DNA of 64,000 bases from Pontixanthobacter sp. CEM42 (GTDB lineage: Bacteria; Pseudomonadota; Alphaproteobacteria; Sphingomonadales; Sphingomonadaceae): contig NZ_JADQTN010000002.1 of NCBI RefSeq assembly GCF_017812015.1, positions 868,001-932,000 of the forward strand, in the 5' to 3' direction. The number at the start of each line of letters is the position of its first letter. The stretch's first letter is position 1. The notes below the pieces were generated by a model. That model made no database searches and had not been told where the DNA came from. It saw only the letters and a list, made by a program, of their open reading frames with translations. Made by a program: the position numbers and the translations under genes. Below are positions 44,534-53,392 of the stretch, piece after piece.

Positions 44534-45363
44534 GCCGGTTCGAATTGCAGCGTAACGTGCGTGCAATCGCGCCCGCCTTGAACAATCTTGGCCGATACTG
44601 ACGTGGCGCTGCGTTCTACCAATTCGACCGTGAAGACGCGTCCCAACTCGACATAGCGGGTGAATCGCATCTCGCCGCCGGTGATCCGCAAATCTCCGCC
44701 GCCCTCTAGCAAGTGCACGAATTGATGCACCGCCTCTGCTAAATGCGTCGCATTCACATGATCGCCCGATCCGCTCATAAATGGATGTGCGGGTGGGAAG
44801 GCGTTGCCCAATGTCATCAAACCAAGCGCATGAGGTGCCTCACCATCCTGCAAAGGTGATAGAAATGACGGGCCGACACCCGCGCTGCCGACGGCTTCGG
44901 GTGCCGCGAAGCTGAACGATGACGGATCGGCTTCCGGTTCCGACTCCTGCTTCGCTGTCGCTCGCCATGCTTCGAAATCACGATTCCGGAATTCGACGCC
45001 CATGCTGAACATCGTCGACACCAGCGCATCATTGGCATCGTAGAAAGTCAGCTTGCTTTGCAGCTTGCCATCCTCATTCACATTTTCCGATGTTCCGCGA
45101 ACCGGATTGCCAACATCTGCCGAGCCACACGACCATTTGGTCCATGTCAGAGCAGTCCACTTGGTGCCGTCAAAAGTGCCGCGTTCTCGCCCGGCCTCCA
45201 CGCTCGCCCAATATTGCAGATTCTGCAGCGCAATCGGATGGTGCGGATGCAGCGCCAGCCAAGGCCAGTCATCTGCAACCTTTGGACAGCCAAAGGTGAC
45301 CGAACCATCCGGCTGGATCACACGGTCGTGCGTGAACTCTATGTCGGGCGCGGTGTTCGCCAT
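44530..45363 (-). CDS. Conserved protein of unknown function, possibly hotdog-fold
   Basis: A 277-residue cytoplasmic protein with no signal peptide or membrane segment. Its N-terminal half (HPIALQNLQYWASVEAGRER near residue 42, TWTKWSCGSADVGNPVRGTSENV near 72) and C-terminal half (GSGDHVNATHLAEAVHQFVHL near 196, RFTRYVELGRVFTVELVERS near 230) look like two halves of a double-hotdog protein such as MaoC-type dehydratases, with a His-rich segment suitable for catalysis. I am not sure of this. It converges on the DM13 gene with four bases overlap and follows msrA by 13 bases upstream on the opposite order. Confidence 0.55.
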   Translation of the reverse strand: MANTAPDIEFTHDRVIQPDGSVTFGCPKVADDWPWLALHPHHPIALQNLQYWASVEAGRERGTFDGTKWTALTWTKWSCGSADVGNPVRGTSENVNEDGKLQSKLTFYDANDALVSTMFSMGVEFRNRDFEAWRATAKQESEPEADPSSFSFAAPEAVGSAGVGPSFLSPLQDGEAPHALGLMTLGNAFPPAHPFMSGSGDHVNATHLAEAVHQFVHLLEGGGDLRITGGEMRFTRYVELGRVFTVELVERSATSVSAKIVQGGRDCTHVTLQFEPA

Positions 45364-45376
45364 GGTTGCTGTTACC

Positions 45377-45913
45377 TCAGCTTTTGACTTTATCTTGAAA
45401 GCTCTTGCGCAGCTTCATAATCTTAGGCGGGATTACCGCTAGGCAATAGGGATTGCTCTTGCCTTCGCCTTCCCAATATTCCTGATGGTAGTCCTCTGCC
45501 GGATACCACTGCGTGGGCGCTTCGATAGTCGTCACTGCGTTGCTCGGGTGGTCTGCATTCCACCGTTCAATCGCCGCCTGGGCTTCCGCGCGCTGCGCAT
45601 CGTCTAATGGAAAGATTGCGCTACGATATTGCGTGCCCACATCGCCGCCTTGTCGGTTCAGCTGGGTTGGATCATGCGTGCCGAGGAACACGTCGAAAAT
45701 CTCTGGTAGCGAAATCGTATTGGGATCAAACGTCACACGGATGCCCTCTGCATGACCCGTCGTGCCGGTACATACTTGCTTGTAAGTCGGGTCCTCGACT
45801 GTTCCGCCGATATAGCCGCTTTCGACTTCGCTAACGCCGATCACATCGCGGAACACCGCCTCTGTGCACCAGAAGCATCCGCCCGCGATGATCGCCTGTT
45901 GTGTGTCTGCCAT
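45377..45913 (-). CDS. msrA: Peptide-methionine (S)-S-oxide reductase
   Basis: The start is placed at MADTQQAIIAGGCFWCTE, which puts the catalytic GGCFWC (residues 11-16) at the expected distance from the N-terminus; 22 upstream in-frame codons are unlikely to be used. The 178-residue enzyme reduces the S-epimer of methionine sulfoxide with Cys13. Other conserved blocks are SGYIGGTVEDPTYKQVCTGTTGHAEGIRVTFDP near 32 and GTQYRSAIF near 100. It sits between the unknown hotdog-like gene and the divergent secreted methyltransferase gene. Confidence 0.95.
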   Translation of the reverse strand: MADTQQAIIAGGCFWCTEAVFRDVIGVSEVESGYIGGTVEDPTYKQVCTGTTGHAEGIRVTFDPNTISLPEIFDVFLGTHDPTQLNRQGGDVGTQYRSAIFPLDDAQRAEAQAAIERWNADHPSNAVTTIEAPTQWYPAEDYHQEYWEGEGKSNPYCLAVIPPKIMKLRKSFQDKVKS

Positions 45914-46049
45914 GGAGAGTCTCGCTTTCTGCTTTTCTGTTTTCGGAACATAGATAGGAAGCGCGAGTTCCCTTGTCATCGGTGCTTTCGTCTTTAGAGT
46001 GCGCTGCAGAGATTAATTAGAATATCCACTCAATTTCCGGAGAGAATTC

Positions 46050-46895
46050 ATGCGTTCGATTTTAGCTGCCACCGCCGCAGTCGCCGCCCTTACTTTAACT
46101 GTGCCTGCAACGGCTGATGATCATGGAGAAATGCCGTCGCTCACCGAAGTGTTGGCTTCCGACATGCGCGGCGATGATGGTGCACGCGACCAATATCGCA
46201 ATCCGGCGGGAACGCTGGCATTCTTCCAAATCGAACCGACGATGACTGTGGCTGAATATGGCCCCGGCGGTGGTTGGTATACGCGCGTGTTGGCGCCTTA
46301 CATCATGCCCAAAGGCAAATATCTGGCATTCAATGGTGATAGTGATGCGCGTACCTATCGCACGCGCGCTCAGGAAGCCCGCTCCAAGGGTTGGACCGAA
46401 CGGTTCAAAACAGGCCTTGCCGAAGCGATGGACGTAGAAACTGACACAATCACCGCGTTCGAAGTTGATGAAATGCCCGAAGACGTTGCTGGCACCGTTG
46501 ATCGGATCGTTATTTTCCGTTCCATGCACGGTCTCAATATTGGCAATTCTGCGGATTCCATTCTGAAAGCTGCCCGTACGATGCTGAAGGATGATGGCAT
46601 GGTTGGTGTAGTTCAGCACCGCGCGCCTGAAGGTGCCAGCTACGATGACTACGGCGCACGCCAGCGCGGCTATATGCGCAAGCAAGATGTCGTCGCGATT
46701 TTTGAAGCCAACGGTTTCGAACTGGCTGCTGAAAGCGAAGTCAACGCCAATCCGAAAGATCCCGCCAATTGGGAGCGCGGCGTGTGGACTCTCCCACCTG
46801 TGTTGGCCACGGGTAATGACGATCCCAAGCGTGCTGACTACCTAGCGATTGGCGAGTCCGACCGGATGACGCTGCTGTTCAAGAAAGCAATGTAA
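46050..46895 (+). CDS. Secreted class I methyltransferase-fold protein
   Basis: A 281-residue protein with a Sec signal peptide (MRSILAATAAVAALTLTVPATA) and, from residue 60, a SAM-dependent methyltransferase-like fold: MTVAEYGPGGGWYTRVLAPYIMP with a glycine-rich motif I, and VDRIVIFRSMHGLN near 150 as the acidic end of strand 4. Known family members in proteobacteria carry the same leader and unknown function. SAM is not known to be available in the periplasm, so catalysis there is doubtful; the fold may be reused for binding. Good ribosome binding site CCGGAGAG. Followed by aguB 16 bases later. Confidence 0.75.
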   Translation: MRSILAATAAVAALTLTVPATADDHGEMPSLTEVLASDMRGDDGARDQYRNPAGTLAFFQIEPTMTVAEYGPGGGWYTRVLAPYIMPKGKYLAFNGDSDARTYRTRAQEARSKGWTERFKTGLAEAMDVETDTITAFEVDEMPEDVAGTVDRIVIFRSMHGLNIGNSADSILKAARTMLKDDGMVGVVQHRAPEGASYDDYGARQRGYMRKQDVVAIFEANGFELAAESEVNANPKDPANWERGVWTLPPVLATGNDDPKRADYLAIGESDRMTLLFKKAM

Positions 46896-46911
46896 GACTA
46901 AGAGCGGCGGC

Positions 46912-47763
46912 ATGACTGAAGTTACTGTCGCCGCTCTACAACTTGCTCTCGCCTCGAATGACGAGGCTGAGAATATTGATGCCGTCGCGCAGTTGGTCGA
47001 GCATGCGGCAGAGAAGGGTGCGCAAATCATTTTGCCGCCCGAATTGTTTTCTGGCCCGTATTTCTGCCGCGAGGAAGACGAAGCGCTATTTGCGCTCGCA
47101 TGGCCAACGCTCGACCATCCCTCGGTTATTGCTATGCGCAAGCTGGCAAAGTCGCTGGAGGTTGCGATCCCGACCAGCTTCTTCGAGCGCGACGGACATC
47201 ACTATTACAACACTGTCGCCATGATTGGTGCTGATGGCGAAGTGATGGGCACATATCGCAAAAGCCACATCCCCGATGGCCCAGGCTATGAGGAAAAGTT
47301 CTATTTCCGTCCGGGCAATGACGGTTTCAAAGTGTGGGATGTGTTCGGCGCGCGGATCGGCGTCGGCATCTGCTGGGACCAATGGTATCCAGAGGTAGCG
47401 CGGGCGATGGCCCTGCAAGGCGCAGAATTGTTGTTCTATCCCACCGCCATTGGCTCCGAGCCCTACGATGAGAATCTGGATACGAGCCGGATGTGGCGCC
47501 GGGCAATGCAGGGGCATGCGGTATCCAATTGCATGCCGGTGATTGCAGCCAACCGCATCGGGGAAGAGGGGCAGCAGTCCTTCTACGGCCACAGCTTCAT
47601 AGCCAATGAATGGGGCGATCTGGTGTGTGAATTCGGCGCGGAGGAAGATGGCGTGCTCGTATCCACATTCGATCTCGCTATCGCAGCCAAGCACCGTGCG
47701 GGCATGGGTTTCTTCCGTGACCGCAGACCGCAACTTTACGGCAGACTATGCGAAGATATTTGA
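46912..47763 (+). CDS. aguB: N-carbamoylputrescine amidase
   Basis: A 283-residue nitrilase-superfamily enzyme that hydrolyses N-carbamoylputrescine to putrescine, ammonia and CO2. The Glu-Lys-Cys catalytic triad is in LPPELFSGPYFC near residue 42, GTYRKSHIPDGPGYEEKFYF near 110 and GVGICWDQWYPEVAR near 148. SRMWRRAMQGHAVSNCMPVIAANRIGEE near 185 is characteristic of AguB. It overlaps folK by 16 bases. The agmatine deiminase gene (aguA) is not in this window. Confidence 0.93.
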   Translation: MTEVTVAALQLALASNDEAENIDAVAQLVEHAAEKGAQIILPPELFSGPYFCREEDEALFALAWPTLDHPSVIAMRKLAKSLEVAIPTSFFERDGHHYYNTVAMIGADGEVMGTYRKSHIPDGPGYEEKFYFRPGNDGFKVWDVFGARIGVGICWDQWYPEVARAMALQGAELLFYPTAIGSEPYDENLDTSRMWRRAMQGHAVSNCMPVIAANRIGEEGQQSFYGHSFIANEWGDLVCEFGAEEDGVLVSTFDLAIAAKHRAGMGFFRDRRPQLYGRLCEDI

Positions 47764-48263
47764 AGCGGCGGTATTCGGCGCAGACCTATCTGATCGCGCT
47801 CGGCTCAAACATACGCCATCCGCTTTACGGCTCACCGCGAGCAGTGGTGGCAGCGGCTTCAGACATGCTGGATGAACTCGGCGTAGTAACCGAGAGGTCG
47901 ACAATCATCGACAGCGCGCCGCTCGGCCCATCGAATCGGCGCTATGCCAATTCGGCGTTGATTCTCGAAAGCGAACTTGGCCCCGATCAGCTGCTGACGC
48001 TGCTAAAACATATCGAACATAGCTTTGGTATGCGGCGCGGCGGACGCTGGCAGGCGCGCGTGCTCGATTTGGATGTCGTGCTCTGGGGCGGAGGCATCTG
48101 GGCGTCGGAATCCCTAGGAATCCCCCATGCCGAGTTCCGCAAAAGGGACTTCGTTTTGGGCCCGGCAGCAGAGATAGCCCCGCACTGGCGCGATCCGGTA
48201 ACATCTTTATCGCTCCAACAGCTATTTGCCCGCTTGACCAAGCCGCGCCCCATCCCTAGGTGA
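47748..48263 (+). CDS. folK: 2-amino-4-hydroxy-6-hydroxymethyldihydropteridine diphosphokinase
   Basis: A 171-residue HPPK enzyme that transfers pyrophosphate from ATP in folate synthesis. TYLIALGSNIRHPLYGSPRAVV near residue 13 opens the family; the hallmark GRWQARVLDLDVVLWGGG near 97 holds the catalytic Asp pair and Arg. The start overlaps the aguB stop by 16 bases because the only upstream ATG is there. The gene is followed by the tRNA-Lys gene. Confidence 0.92.
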   Translation: MRRYLKRRYSAQTYLIALGSNIRHPLYGSPRAVVAAASDMLDELGVVTERSTIIDSAPLGPSNRRYANSALILESELGPDQLLTLLKHIEHSFGMRRGGRWQARVLDLDVVLWGGGIWASESLGIPHAEFRKRDFVLGPAAEIAPHWRDPVTSLSLQQLFARLTKPRPIPR

Positions 48264-48291
48264 CGCCCCCGGTACCGATACCACGTGATGT

Positions 48292-48367
48292 GGGCCCTTA
48301 GCTCAGTCGGTAGAGCAACTGACTTTTAATCAGTAGGTCGCTGGTTCGAACCCAGCAGGGCTCACCA
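48292..48367 (+). tRNA. tRNA-Lys (anticodon TTT)
   Basis: A 76-base cloverleaf with GGGCCCT/AGGGCTC acceptor stem (one G-U pair), D arm GCTCAGTCGGTAGAGC, anticodon arm ACTGA-CTTTTAA-TCAGT with anticodon TTT and T arm CTGGTTCGAACCCAG. The 3' CCA is encoded. Confidence 0.97.
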
Positions 48368-48441
48368 CCTATTTTCAATGACTTAAAGCGGCAAGCTGTC
48401 GTCCGGCGATTTGCTTGATCCGAAAGTGGTCCGATAGGGAT

Positions 48442-48804
48442 TCACCGCGTTCCATTGATCGCTGGACGATTGATTAGCGTCCTCAATCCCCCCGGACCAT
48501 CGGTCCGAAGAAAAATCACTTCTTGGGCGTTCAGGTCGAACGTACAATGGTATTCGGCGCTGATCTCCGCTGAGAGGCCGTTCTTGGAAGTGTACTCGCG
48601 TCTCACGAACCCCTCTAACCCATCGGTCGAATAAACCCATCCCGCAAGGTGTGGGTCGAACGAATTTTCGTCGAGCAGGAATCTCTTTAGGGCTTGTTCG
48701 CAACCGACCGTGGTTTCAACTTTTCCCGCTTGTTTGCCGCCGTCACTATTACCGCTTCCGCAAGCGGCAAGAGTGAAAAGAACTGATCCAAGAGCAACTC
48801 GCAT
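48442..48804 (-). CDS. Small putative lipoprotein
   Basis: The start is placed at MRVALGSVLFTLAACGSG, giving 120 residues with a lipoprotein signal ending at Cys15 (TLAAC). The mature part has Cys residues in VGCEQALKRFLLDENSF and YHCTFDLNAQEV that may form a disulphide. No known family. It starts 69 bases from the divergent XRE regulator, so the two may share a promoter region or regulation. Confidence 0.65.
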   Translation of the reverse strand: MRVALGSVLFTLAACGSGNSDGGKQAGKVETTVGCEQALKRFLLDENSFDPHLAGWVYSTDGLEGFVRREYTSKNGLSAEISAEYHCTFDLNAQEVIFLRTDGPGGLRTLINRPAINGTR

Positions 48805-48873
48805 TAACCATTCTCCTTCAAAATGAGCCGTAAATGCCGTGGCTGAAAATGCGCTGATTGGCAAGTTAATGGA

Positions 48874-49119
48874 ATGCGACGTGTTTCCGGAGAGAATGAC
48901 CCCGATGGTGTGCTTAGATGTATGGGTTTTGCCATAAGGAGCGCGCGCAAAGAGCGGGAAATATCACAAGAGGCGCTCGCAGATGCGGCTCAATTGGACC
49001 GATCACATATGGGGCGCATCGAGCGAGGCGAGCGCAACGTGACCATTCTGAATTTTGGTAAGATTGCGACTGCACTGGATCTAACTATGGCAGAGTTGCT
49101 TGCTCGTGCAGAATTGTGA
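48874..49119 (+). CDS. XRE family helix-turn-helix transcriptional regulator
   Basis: An 81-residue protein that is almost only an HTH domain: GFAIRSARKEREISQEALADAAQLDRSHMGRIERGERN near residue 18 forms helices 1-3, with the recognition helix around DRSHMGRIERG. The first 16 residues are not conserved in type, and the ATG at 48922 is an alternative start. Such single-domain regulators control phage, restriction or local genes; the target is unknown, but the divergent lipoprotein gene is the obvious candidate. Confidence 0.85.
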   Translation: MRRVSGENDPDGVLRCMGFAIRSARKEREISQEALADAAQLDRSHMGRIERGERNVTILNFGKIATALDLTMAELLARAEL

Positions 49120-49156
49120 GGGTGTGCAATCAACTGCACTTCGCGAACTGAGCTAG

Positions 49157-49226
49157 GTGTCTGCTTTGCGCCCCATATCCGGTCGCTATGCCCTGAAGTC
49201 ACAGGCCTAAAAAGCAGACACTTTTT
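49157..49226 (+). terminator. Long-loop terminator-like hairpin after the XRE gene
   Basis: GTGTCTGCTTT (49157-49167) and AAAGCAGACAC (49211-49221) form a perfect 11-base stem separated by a 43-base loop and followed by TTTTT. The loop is longer than usual for an intrinsic terminator. The rest of the 350-base gap 49120-49469 shows only a possible 26-codon ORF near its end. Confidence 0.55.
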
Positions 49227-49392
49227 ACGGTCACACTGGTTAAGCAAAAAAGAATGGCAAGCTCAATAAATCAACATAAGCCGGTTTCTGAATAGCTGTC
49301 TAGAAGCTGGTGTCGAACAAACTGAGGCGTAAACAGGAAACCATCTGGAAAACCTTGCGATCAGAGCCCATCCTTATATGGCTAGTTGAGGT

Positions 49393-49473
49393 ATGACGAT
49401 ATTCGATTTCGGAAGACGGCGACGACAACGGGTGAGTGAGTTGAAATATAGCCTCTTGAAGAACACGCTATGA
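49393..49473 (+). other. 26-codon ORF coupled to glpS (possible leader peptide or relic)
   Basis: ATG at 49393 opens a short frame whose TGA overlaps the glpS ATG in an ATGA junction, the same junction used by true operon genes. The product is basic (GRRRRQRV). No ribosome binding site was evident. It may be a leader, the end of a lost upstream gene, or chance. Confidence 0.25.
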
Positions 49474-50567
49474 GCCTGCGGCTGGATGGCGTTTCGAAAT
49501 CGCTGGGAGGCGAAACGCACATTTACCCGGTCGATTTGGAATTCCACAAAGGAACAATGAACGTTCTGTTGGGCCCAACATTAGCGGGCAAGACATCATT
49601 GATGCGTCTCATGGCCGGTCTAGACAAGCCCGACACCGGCAAAATCTATTGGGACGGAATTGATGTCACCGGCCAGCGGGTGCAGGCCCGTGATATCGCG
49701 ATGGTGTATCAGCAATTCGTCAACTATCCAGCGATGACGGTTTACGACAATATCGCATCACCGCTGAAACTGCAGAAGCGATCATGGGCTGAGATTGACG
49801 CAAAAGTCAGGGAAATTGCGGAACTGCTGCAATTGGCGCCCATTCTGGATCGCAAGCCCAATGAAATCTCCGGAGGCCAGCAGCAGCGATGTGCCATTGC
49901 GCGCGCGCTGGTGAAAGACGTTGGCTTGGTTTTGATGGATGAACCTTTGGCTAACCTCGATTACAAACTGCGCGAAGAGCTGCGCGTCGAAATTCCGCGT
50001 TTGTTCGCTGCGTCAGGAGCCATCTTTGTGTACGCGACCACTGAGCCGGAGGAAGCGTTGCTGCTTGGCGGGAATACCGCGACTGTTTGGGAGGGGCGAG
50101 TAACGCAATTCGGACTCTCAATCGACGTATATCGCCGGCCTGTCGATGAGGTCACCGCGCGCGTTTACTCCGATCCGCCGATGAATTTCCTATCCGTGCG
50201 AAAAGAAGGTGCGGTGGCCCACTTCCCGGGCGGTCAATCGGCGCAGGCTACACGCGATTTGGCCCGATTGCCTGACGGTGAGTATCGCGCCGGATTTCGA
50301 CCCCACCATGTAGAGATGAGCGTGCGATCAAAGGACAATGTCTGCTTCGACGCAAAGTTGATTGCTACAGAACTTACCGGATCAGACACATATATCCATG
50401 TGGAAGCGGTTGGCGAGCGCTGGATCGGTTTGGTTCCACGCCTCCAAGCACTTGAGGTTGGCGCTGCTCTGCAAATCCACCTGAACCCCAAGAATGTCTT
50501 CTATTTTGATCGCGATGGAAAGCTTGTTGGCTTGTCGGAAGCCGAAACCGAGAAGCAGGGAGAATAG
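49470..50567 (+). CDS. glpS: Glycerol-type ABC transporter, first ATP-binding subunit
   Basis: A 365-residue ABC ATPase of the carbohydrate-uptake type with a C-terminal regulatory domain. Walker A is GPTLAGKT (35-42), signature ISGGQQQR (133-140), Walker B GLVLMDEPLANLD (near 152). The switch histidine position reads YATTEPEEAL (191), lacking the usual His. The gene is the first of a six-gene set in the order glpS-glpT-glpP-glpQ-DUF2160-glpV known from Rhizobium glycerol transporters. No glpD or glpK is nearby. It would power import of glycerol, glycerol derivatives or another polyol. Confidence 0.85.
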   Translation: MSLRLDGVSKSLGGETHIYPVDLEFHKGTMNVLLGPTLAGKTSLMRLMAGLDKPDTGKIYWDGIDVTGQRVQARDIAMVYQQFVNYPAMTVYDNIASPLKLQKRSWAEIDAKVREIAELLQLAPILDRKPNEISGGQQQRCAIARALVKDVGLVLMDEPLANLDYKLREELRVEIPRLFAASGAIFVYATTEPEEALLLGGNTATVWEGRVTQFGLSIDVYRRPVDEVTARVYSDPPMNFLSVRKEGAVAHFPGGQSAQATRDLARLPDGEYRAGFRPHHVEMSVRSKDNVCFDAKLIATELTGSDTYIHVEAVGERWIGLVPRLQALEVGAALQIHLNPKNVFYFDRDGKLVGLSEAETEKQGE

Positions 50568-50569
50568 AC

Positions 50570-51655
50570 TTGGCCTCCATTACTCTTGAGGCTTTGGCGC
50601 ATGCCTATCACCCTAACCCGAAATCCGACGATGATTTTGCGCTCAAAGAATTGAACCAGACATGGGAGGATGGGCGCGCATATGCTCTGTTGGGCCCCAG
50701 TGGATGCGGGAAAACAACGTTGCTAAACCTGATGTCCGGCTTGCTCAAACCAACGCGGGGGCGAATTCTGTTCGACGGTAAGGATGTCACCGCGTCGTCC
50801 ACGGCGGAACGAAACATTGCACAGGTTTTCCAGTTCCCTGTGGTCTACGACACCATGACAGTGGGCGAGAATCTGGCTTTCCCGCTGCGCAATCGAGGCA
50901 TGGATTCGCAATACATCTCAGAACGCGTGGCGCGCGTCGCTGAAATGATCGGGTTGGAAGTGCGCGTCCATCAAAAGGCACGGGGGCTAACCGCGGACCT
51001 GAAGCAAAAAATCTCACTCGGCCGCGGTGTGGTTCGTGATGACGTGAACGCCATGCTGTTTGACGAACCATTGACGGTGATTGACCCGCACTTGAAGTGG
51101 GAGTTGAGAACACAGCTCAAATCCTTGCACCGCGAATTTGGTCACACGATGATATATGTGACCCATGATCAAACCGAAGCACTGACTTTTGCAGAACAGG
51201 TGGTGGTTATGCACGAAGGACGGGTGGTCCAAATCGGCACGCCACAGGAACTCTTCGAACGCCCGTCGCATGCTTTTGTCGGGTATTTTATTGGTTCCCC
51301 CGGCATGAATTTCGTGCCCATGTCGGTTGATGGGCGAATTGCGCAGAATGGAGGTCGAACAATCGATCTCGCTGCCGATTACGGAAATCCGCAAGGTAAT
51401 GTCCTGTTGGGCATACGGCCCGAATTTGTCACGTTGACAAAGGGTGATGGTTTGCCGGTAGGCATAAACCGCATTCAGGATGCAGGGCGGCATAAGATCA
51501 TCAATGCGACATTGTTTGATGCCGAAATCAACATCGTTGCCGATGCGGGTTTCGCAATTGAATCCGATATGACCAATGTGACCTTCGACCCCAGCAAAGT
51601 CGGCATTTTTTGCGATGATTGGCGGCTTGAAAGCGTCAAAGAGGGGACTCGCTGA
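50570..51655 (+). CDS. glpT: Glycerol-type ABC transporter, second ATP-binding subunit
   Basis: The start is TTG at 50570, with a good AGGGAGA ribosome binding site and two bases after glpS; 361 residues. Walker A is GPSGCGKT (42-49), Walker B AMLFDEPLTVID (near 161) and the switch His199 is present in YVTHDQTEAL. The ABC signature is degenerate, reading LTADLKQKISLGRG (140-153) instead of LSGGQ. The pattern is the mirror of GlpS, so the pair would form one complete and one degenerate ATP site. Not to be confused with the glycerol-3-phosphate antiporter GlpT. Confidence 0.85.
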   Translation: MASITLEALAHAYHPNPKSDDDFALKELNQTWEDGRAYALLGPSGCGKTTLLNLMSGLLKPTRGRILFDGKDVTASSTAERNIAQVFQFPVVYDTMTVGENLAFPLRNRGMDSQYISERVARVAEMIGLEVRVHQKARGLTADLKQKISLGRGVVRDDVNAMLFDEPLTVIDPHLKWELRTQLKSLHREFGHTMIYVTHDQTEALTFAEQVVVMHEGRVVQIGTPQELFERPSHAFVGYFIGSPGMNFVPMSVDGRIAQNGGRTIDLAADYGNPQGNVLLGIRPEFVTLTKGDGLPVGINRIQDAGRHKIINATLFDAEINIVADAGFAIESDMTNVTFDPSKVGIFCDDWRLESVKEGTR

Positions 51656-52530
51656 TGGAAAAGACGGTCAATCAGCGTGCTTGGTTCTTAGTGCTTCCGG
51701 TGTTGGTGCTCGTCGCCTTCTCGTCCGTTATCCCGATGATGACCGTGGTGAATTATTCCTTCCAAGACAGTTTTGGCGGGAATGAGTTCTTTTGGGTAGG
51801 CCTGGAGTGGTATCAAGAGTTGCTGCGGTCAGGGCGGCTTTGGGATGCCTTTGGACGGCAGTTGCTGTTCTCTTCCATTATTCTGGCAATCGAGATCCCA
51901 TTGGGAATATTGGTCGCTTTGAGTATGCCGAAAAAGGGATGGGCTGCGTCGGTCTGTCTGGTCCTCATGGCGCTGCCACTGCTCATTCCTTACAACGTTG
52001 TTGGCACCATCTGGCAGGTGTTCGGTCGGGCCGATATTGGTTTACTCGGACGCACACTTTCAGACCTCGGCATATCTTACAATTATGCGCAAAATGCCTT
52101 TGATGCCTGGGTGACTGTCATAGCGATGGATGTCTGGCATTGGACGTCTCTGGTGGCCCTGTTGGCTTATGCCGGGCTGCGCTCAATCCCGAGTGCTTAC
52201 TATCAAGCGGCTGAGATTGATCAGGCGAGCCGTTGGAGCGTCTTTCGCTATATCGAGTTGCCTAAGATGCGGGGAGTCTTGATCATCGCGATCCTGCTGC
52301 GCTTCATGGACAGCTTTATGATCTATACCGAGCCGTTTGTTTTGACCGGCGGCGGACCGGGGAATTCGACGACCTTTCTATCGATTGATCTGGTGAAAAT
52401 GGCGTTGGGACAATTTGACCTCGGCCCTGCAGCGGCCTTCTCACTGATGTACTTCCTCGTCATCCTACTCATTTCCTATGTGTTCTACACGGTGATGATC
52501 ACCATCGACAAAGATGAGGCGAAGGCATGA
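51655..52530 (+). CDS. glpP: Glycerol-type ABC transporter permease
   Basis: A 291-residue inner membrane permease of the sugar type with six transmembrane segments. The EAA loop facing the ATPase is YYQAAEIDQASRWSVFRYIELPKMRGV near residue 180. Its start overlaps the glpT stop by one base, and its stop overlaps glpQ in an ATGA junction. It forms the channel together with GlpQ. Confidence 0.88.
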   Translation: MEKTVNQRAWFLVLPVLVLVAFSSVIPMMTVVNYSFQDSFGGNEFFWVGLEWYQELLRSGRLWDAFGRQLLFSSIILAIEIPLGILVALSMPKKGWAASVCLVLMALPLLIPYNVVGTIWQVFGRADIGLLGRTLSDLGISYNYAQNAFDAWVTVIAMDVWHWTSLVALLAYAGLRSIPSAYYQAAEIDQASRWSVFRYIELPKMRGVLIIAILLRFMDSFMIYTEPFVLTGGGPGNSTTFLSIDLVKMALGQFDLGPAAAFSLMYFLVILLISYVFYTVMITIDKDEAKA

Positions 52531-53363
52531 GCGCGGAACCTCGCATCAATAATCGCAAGTTCAGAATCCGACCGGCAAACGTTGTGATTGCCGGGTACTT
52601 ACTGTTTTTGCTCGTGCCAATTTACTGGCTGGTGATCATGAGTTTCAAAACAAACTCAGAGATATTGAGCTCTTTCACGCTGTTTCCAGACAATTTCACA
52701 CTGGAGAACTACCAGACAATTCTCACCGATCCGTCGTGGTATATGGGGTATGTAAACAGCTTCATTTATGTGTCGCTCAACACGGTGATTTCTTTGCTAG
52801 TCGCGCTACCGGCTGCTTATGCGTTCAGCCGCTATCGGTTCTTTGGTGACAATCATTTATTTTTCTGGCTGCTGACCAACCGGATGGCGCCGCCGGCTGT
52901 TTTCGCTCTGCCCTTCTTTCAACTCTATTCAAGTGTGTCGTTGTTCGACACGCACATTGCTGTCGCTCTGGCCCATTGTCTGTTCAATGTTCCGTTAGCG
53001 GTGTGGATTTTGGAAGGTTTCATGCGCGGAATCCCGCGAGAGATCGATGAGACTGCCTTTATTGATGGCTACGGCTTCACGCGGTTCTTCACCAGGATAT
53101 TTGTCCCGATGATCGGGCCGGGCATCGGGGTGACCGCATTCTTCTGTTTCATGTTTAGCTGGGTGGAATTGCTGCTCAGCCGCACGCTGACGAGCGTGGA
53201 TGCAAAGCCCATCACTGCGATCATGACACGGACAGTTTCAGCATCGGGTCTGGATTGGGGCGTGCTGGCGGCGGCGGGCGTGCTGACCATTATCCCTGGC
53301 GCGATCGTGATCTATTTTGTGCGCAATTACATTGCCAAGGGCTTTGCTTTGGGGCGGGTTTGA
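52527..53363 (+). CDS. glpQ: Glycerol-type ABC transporter permease
   Basis: A 278-residue permease with six transmembrane segments; the EAA loop is PREIDETAFIDGYGFTRFFTRIFVPMIGPG near residue 172. The N-terminal membrane segment (VVIAGYLLFLLVPIYWLVIMSF) is followed by the usual periplasmic stretch NYQTILTDPSWYMGYVNSF. It is the partner of GlpP. It is not the phosphodiesterase of the same name. Confidence 0.88.
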   Translation: MSAEPRINNRKFRIRPANVVIAGYLLFLLVPIYWLVIMSFKTNSEILSSFTLFPDNFTLENYQTILTDPSWYMGYVNSFIYVSLNTVISLLVALPAAYAFSRYRFFGDNHLFFWLLTNRMAPPAVFALPFFQLYSSVSLFDTHIAVALAHCLFNVPLAVWILEGFMRGIPREIDETAFIDGYGFTRFFTRIFVPMIGPGIGVTAFFCFMFSWVELLLSRTLTSVDAKPITAIMTRTVSASGLDWGVLAAAGVLTIIPGAIVIYFVRNYIAKGFALGRV

Positions 53364-53392
53364 GCGAGTTCGATATGGAAGAGGTGTTCTAG

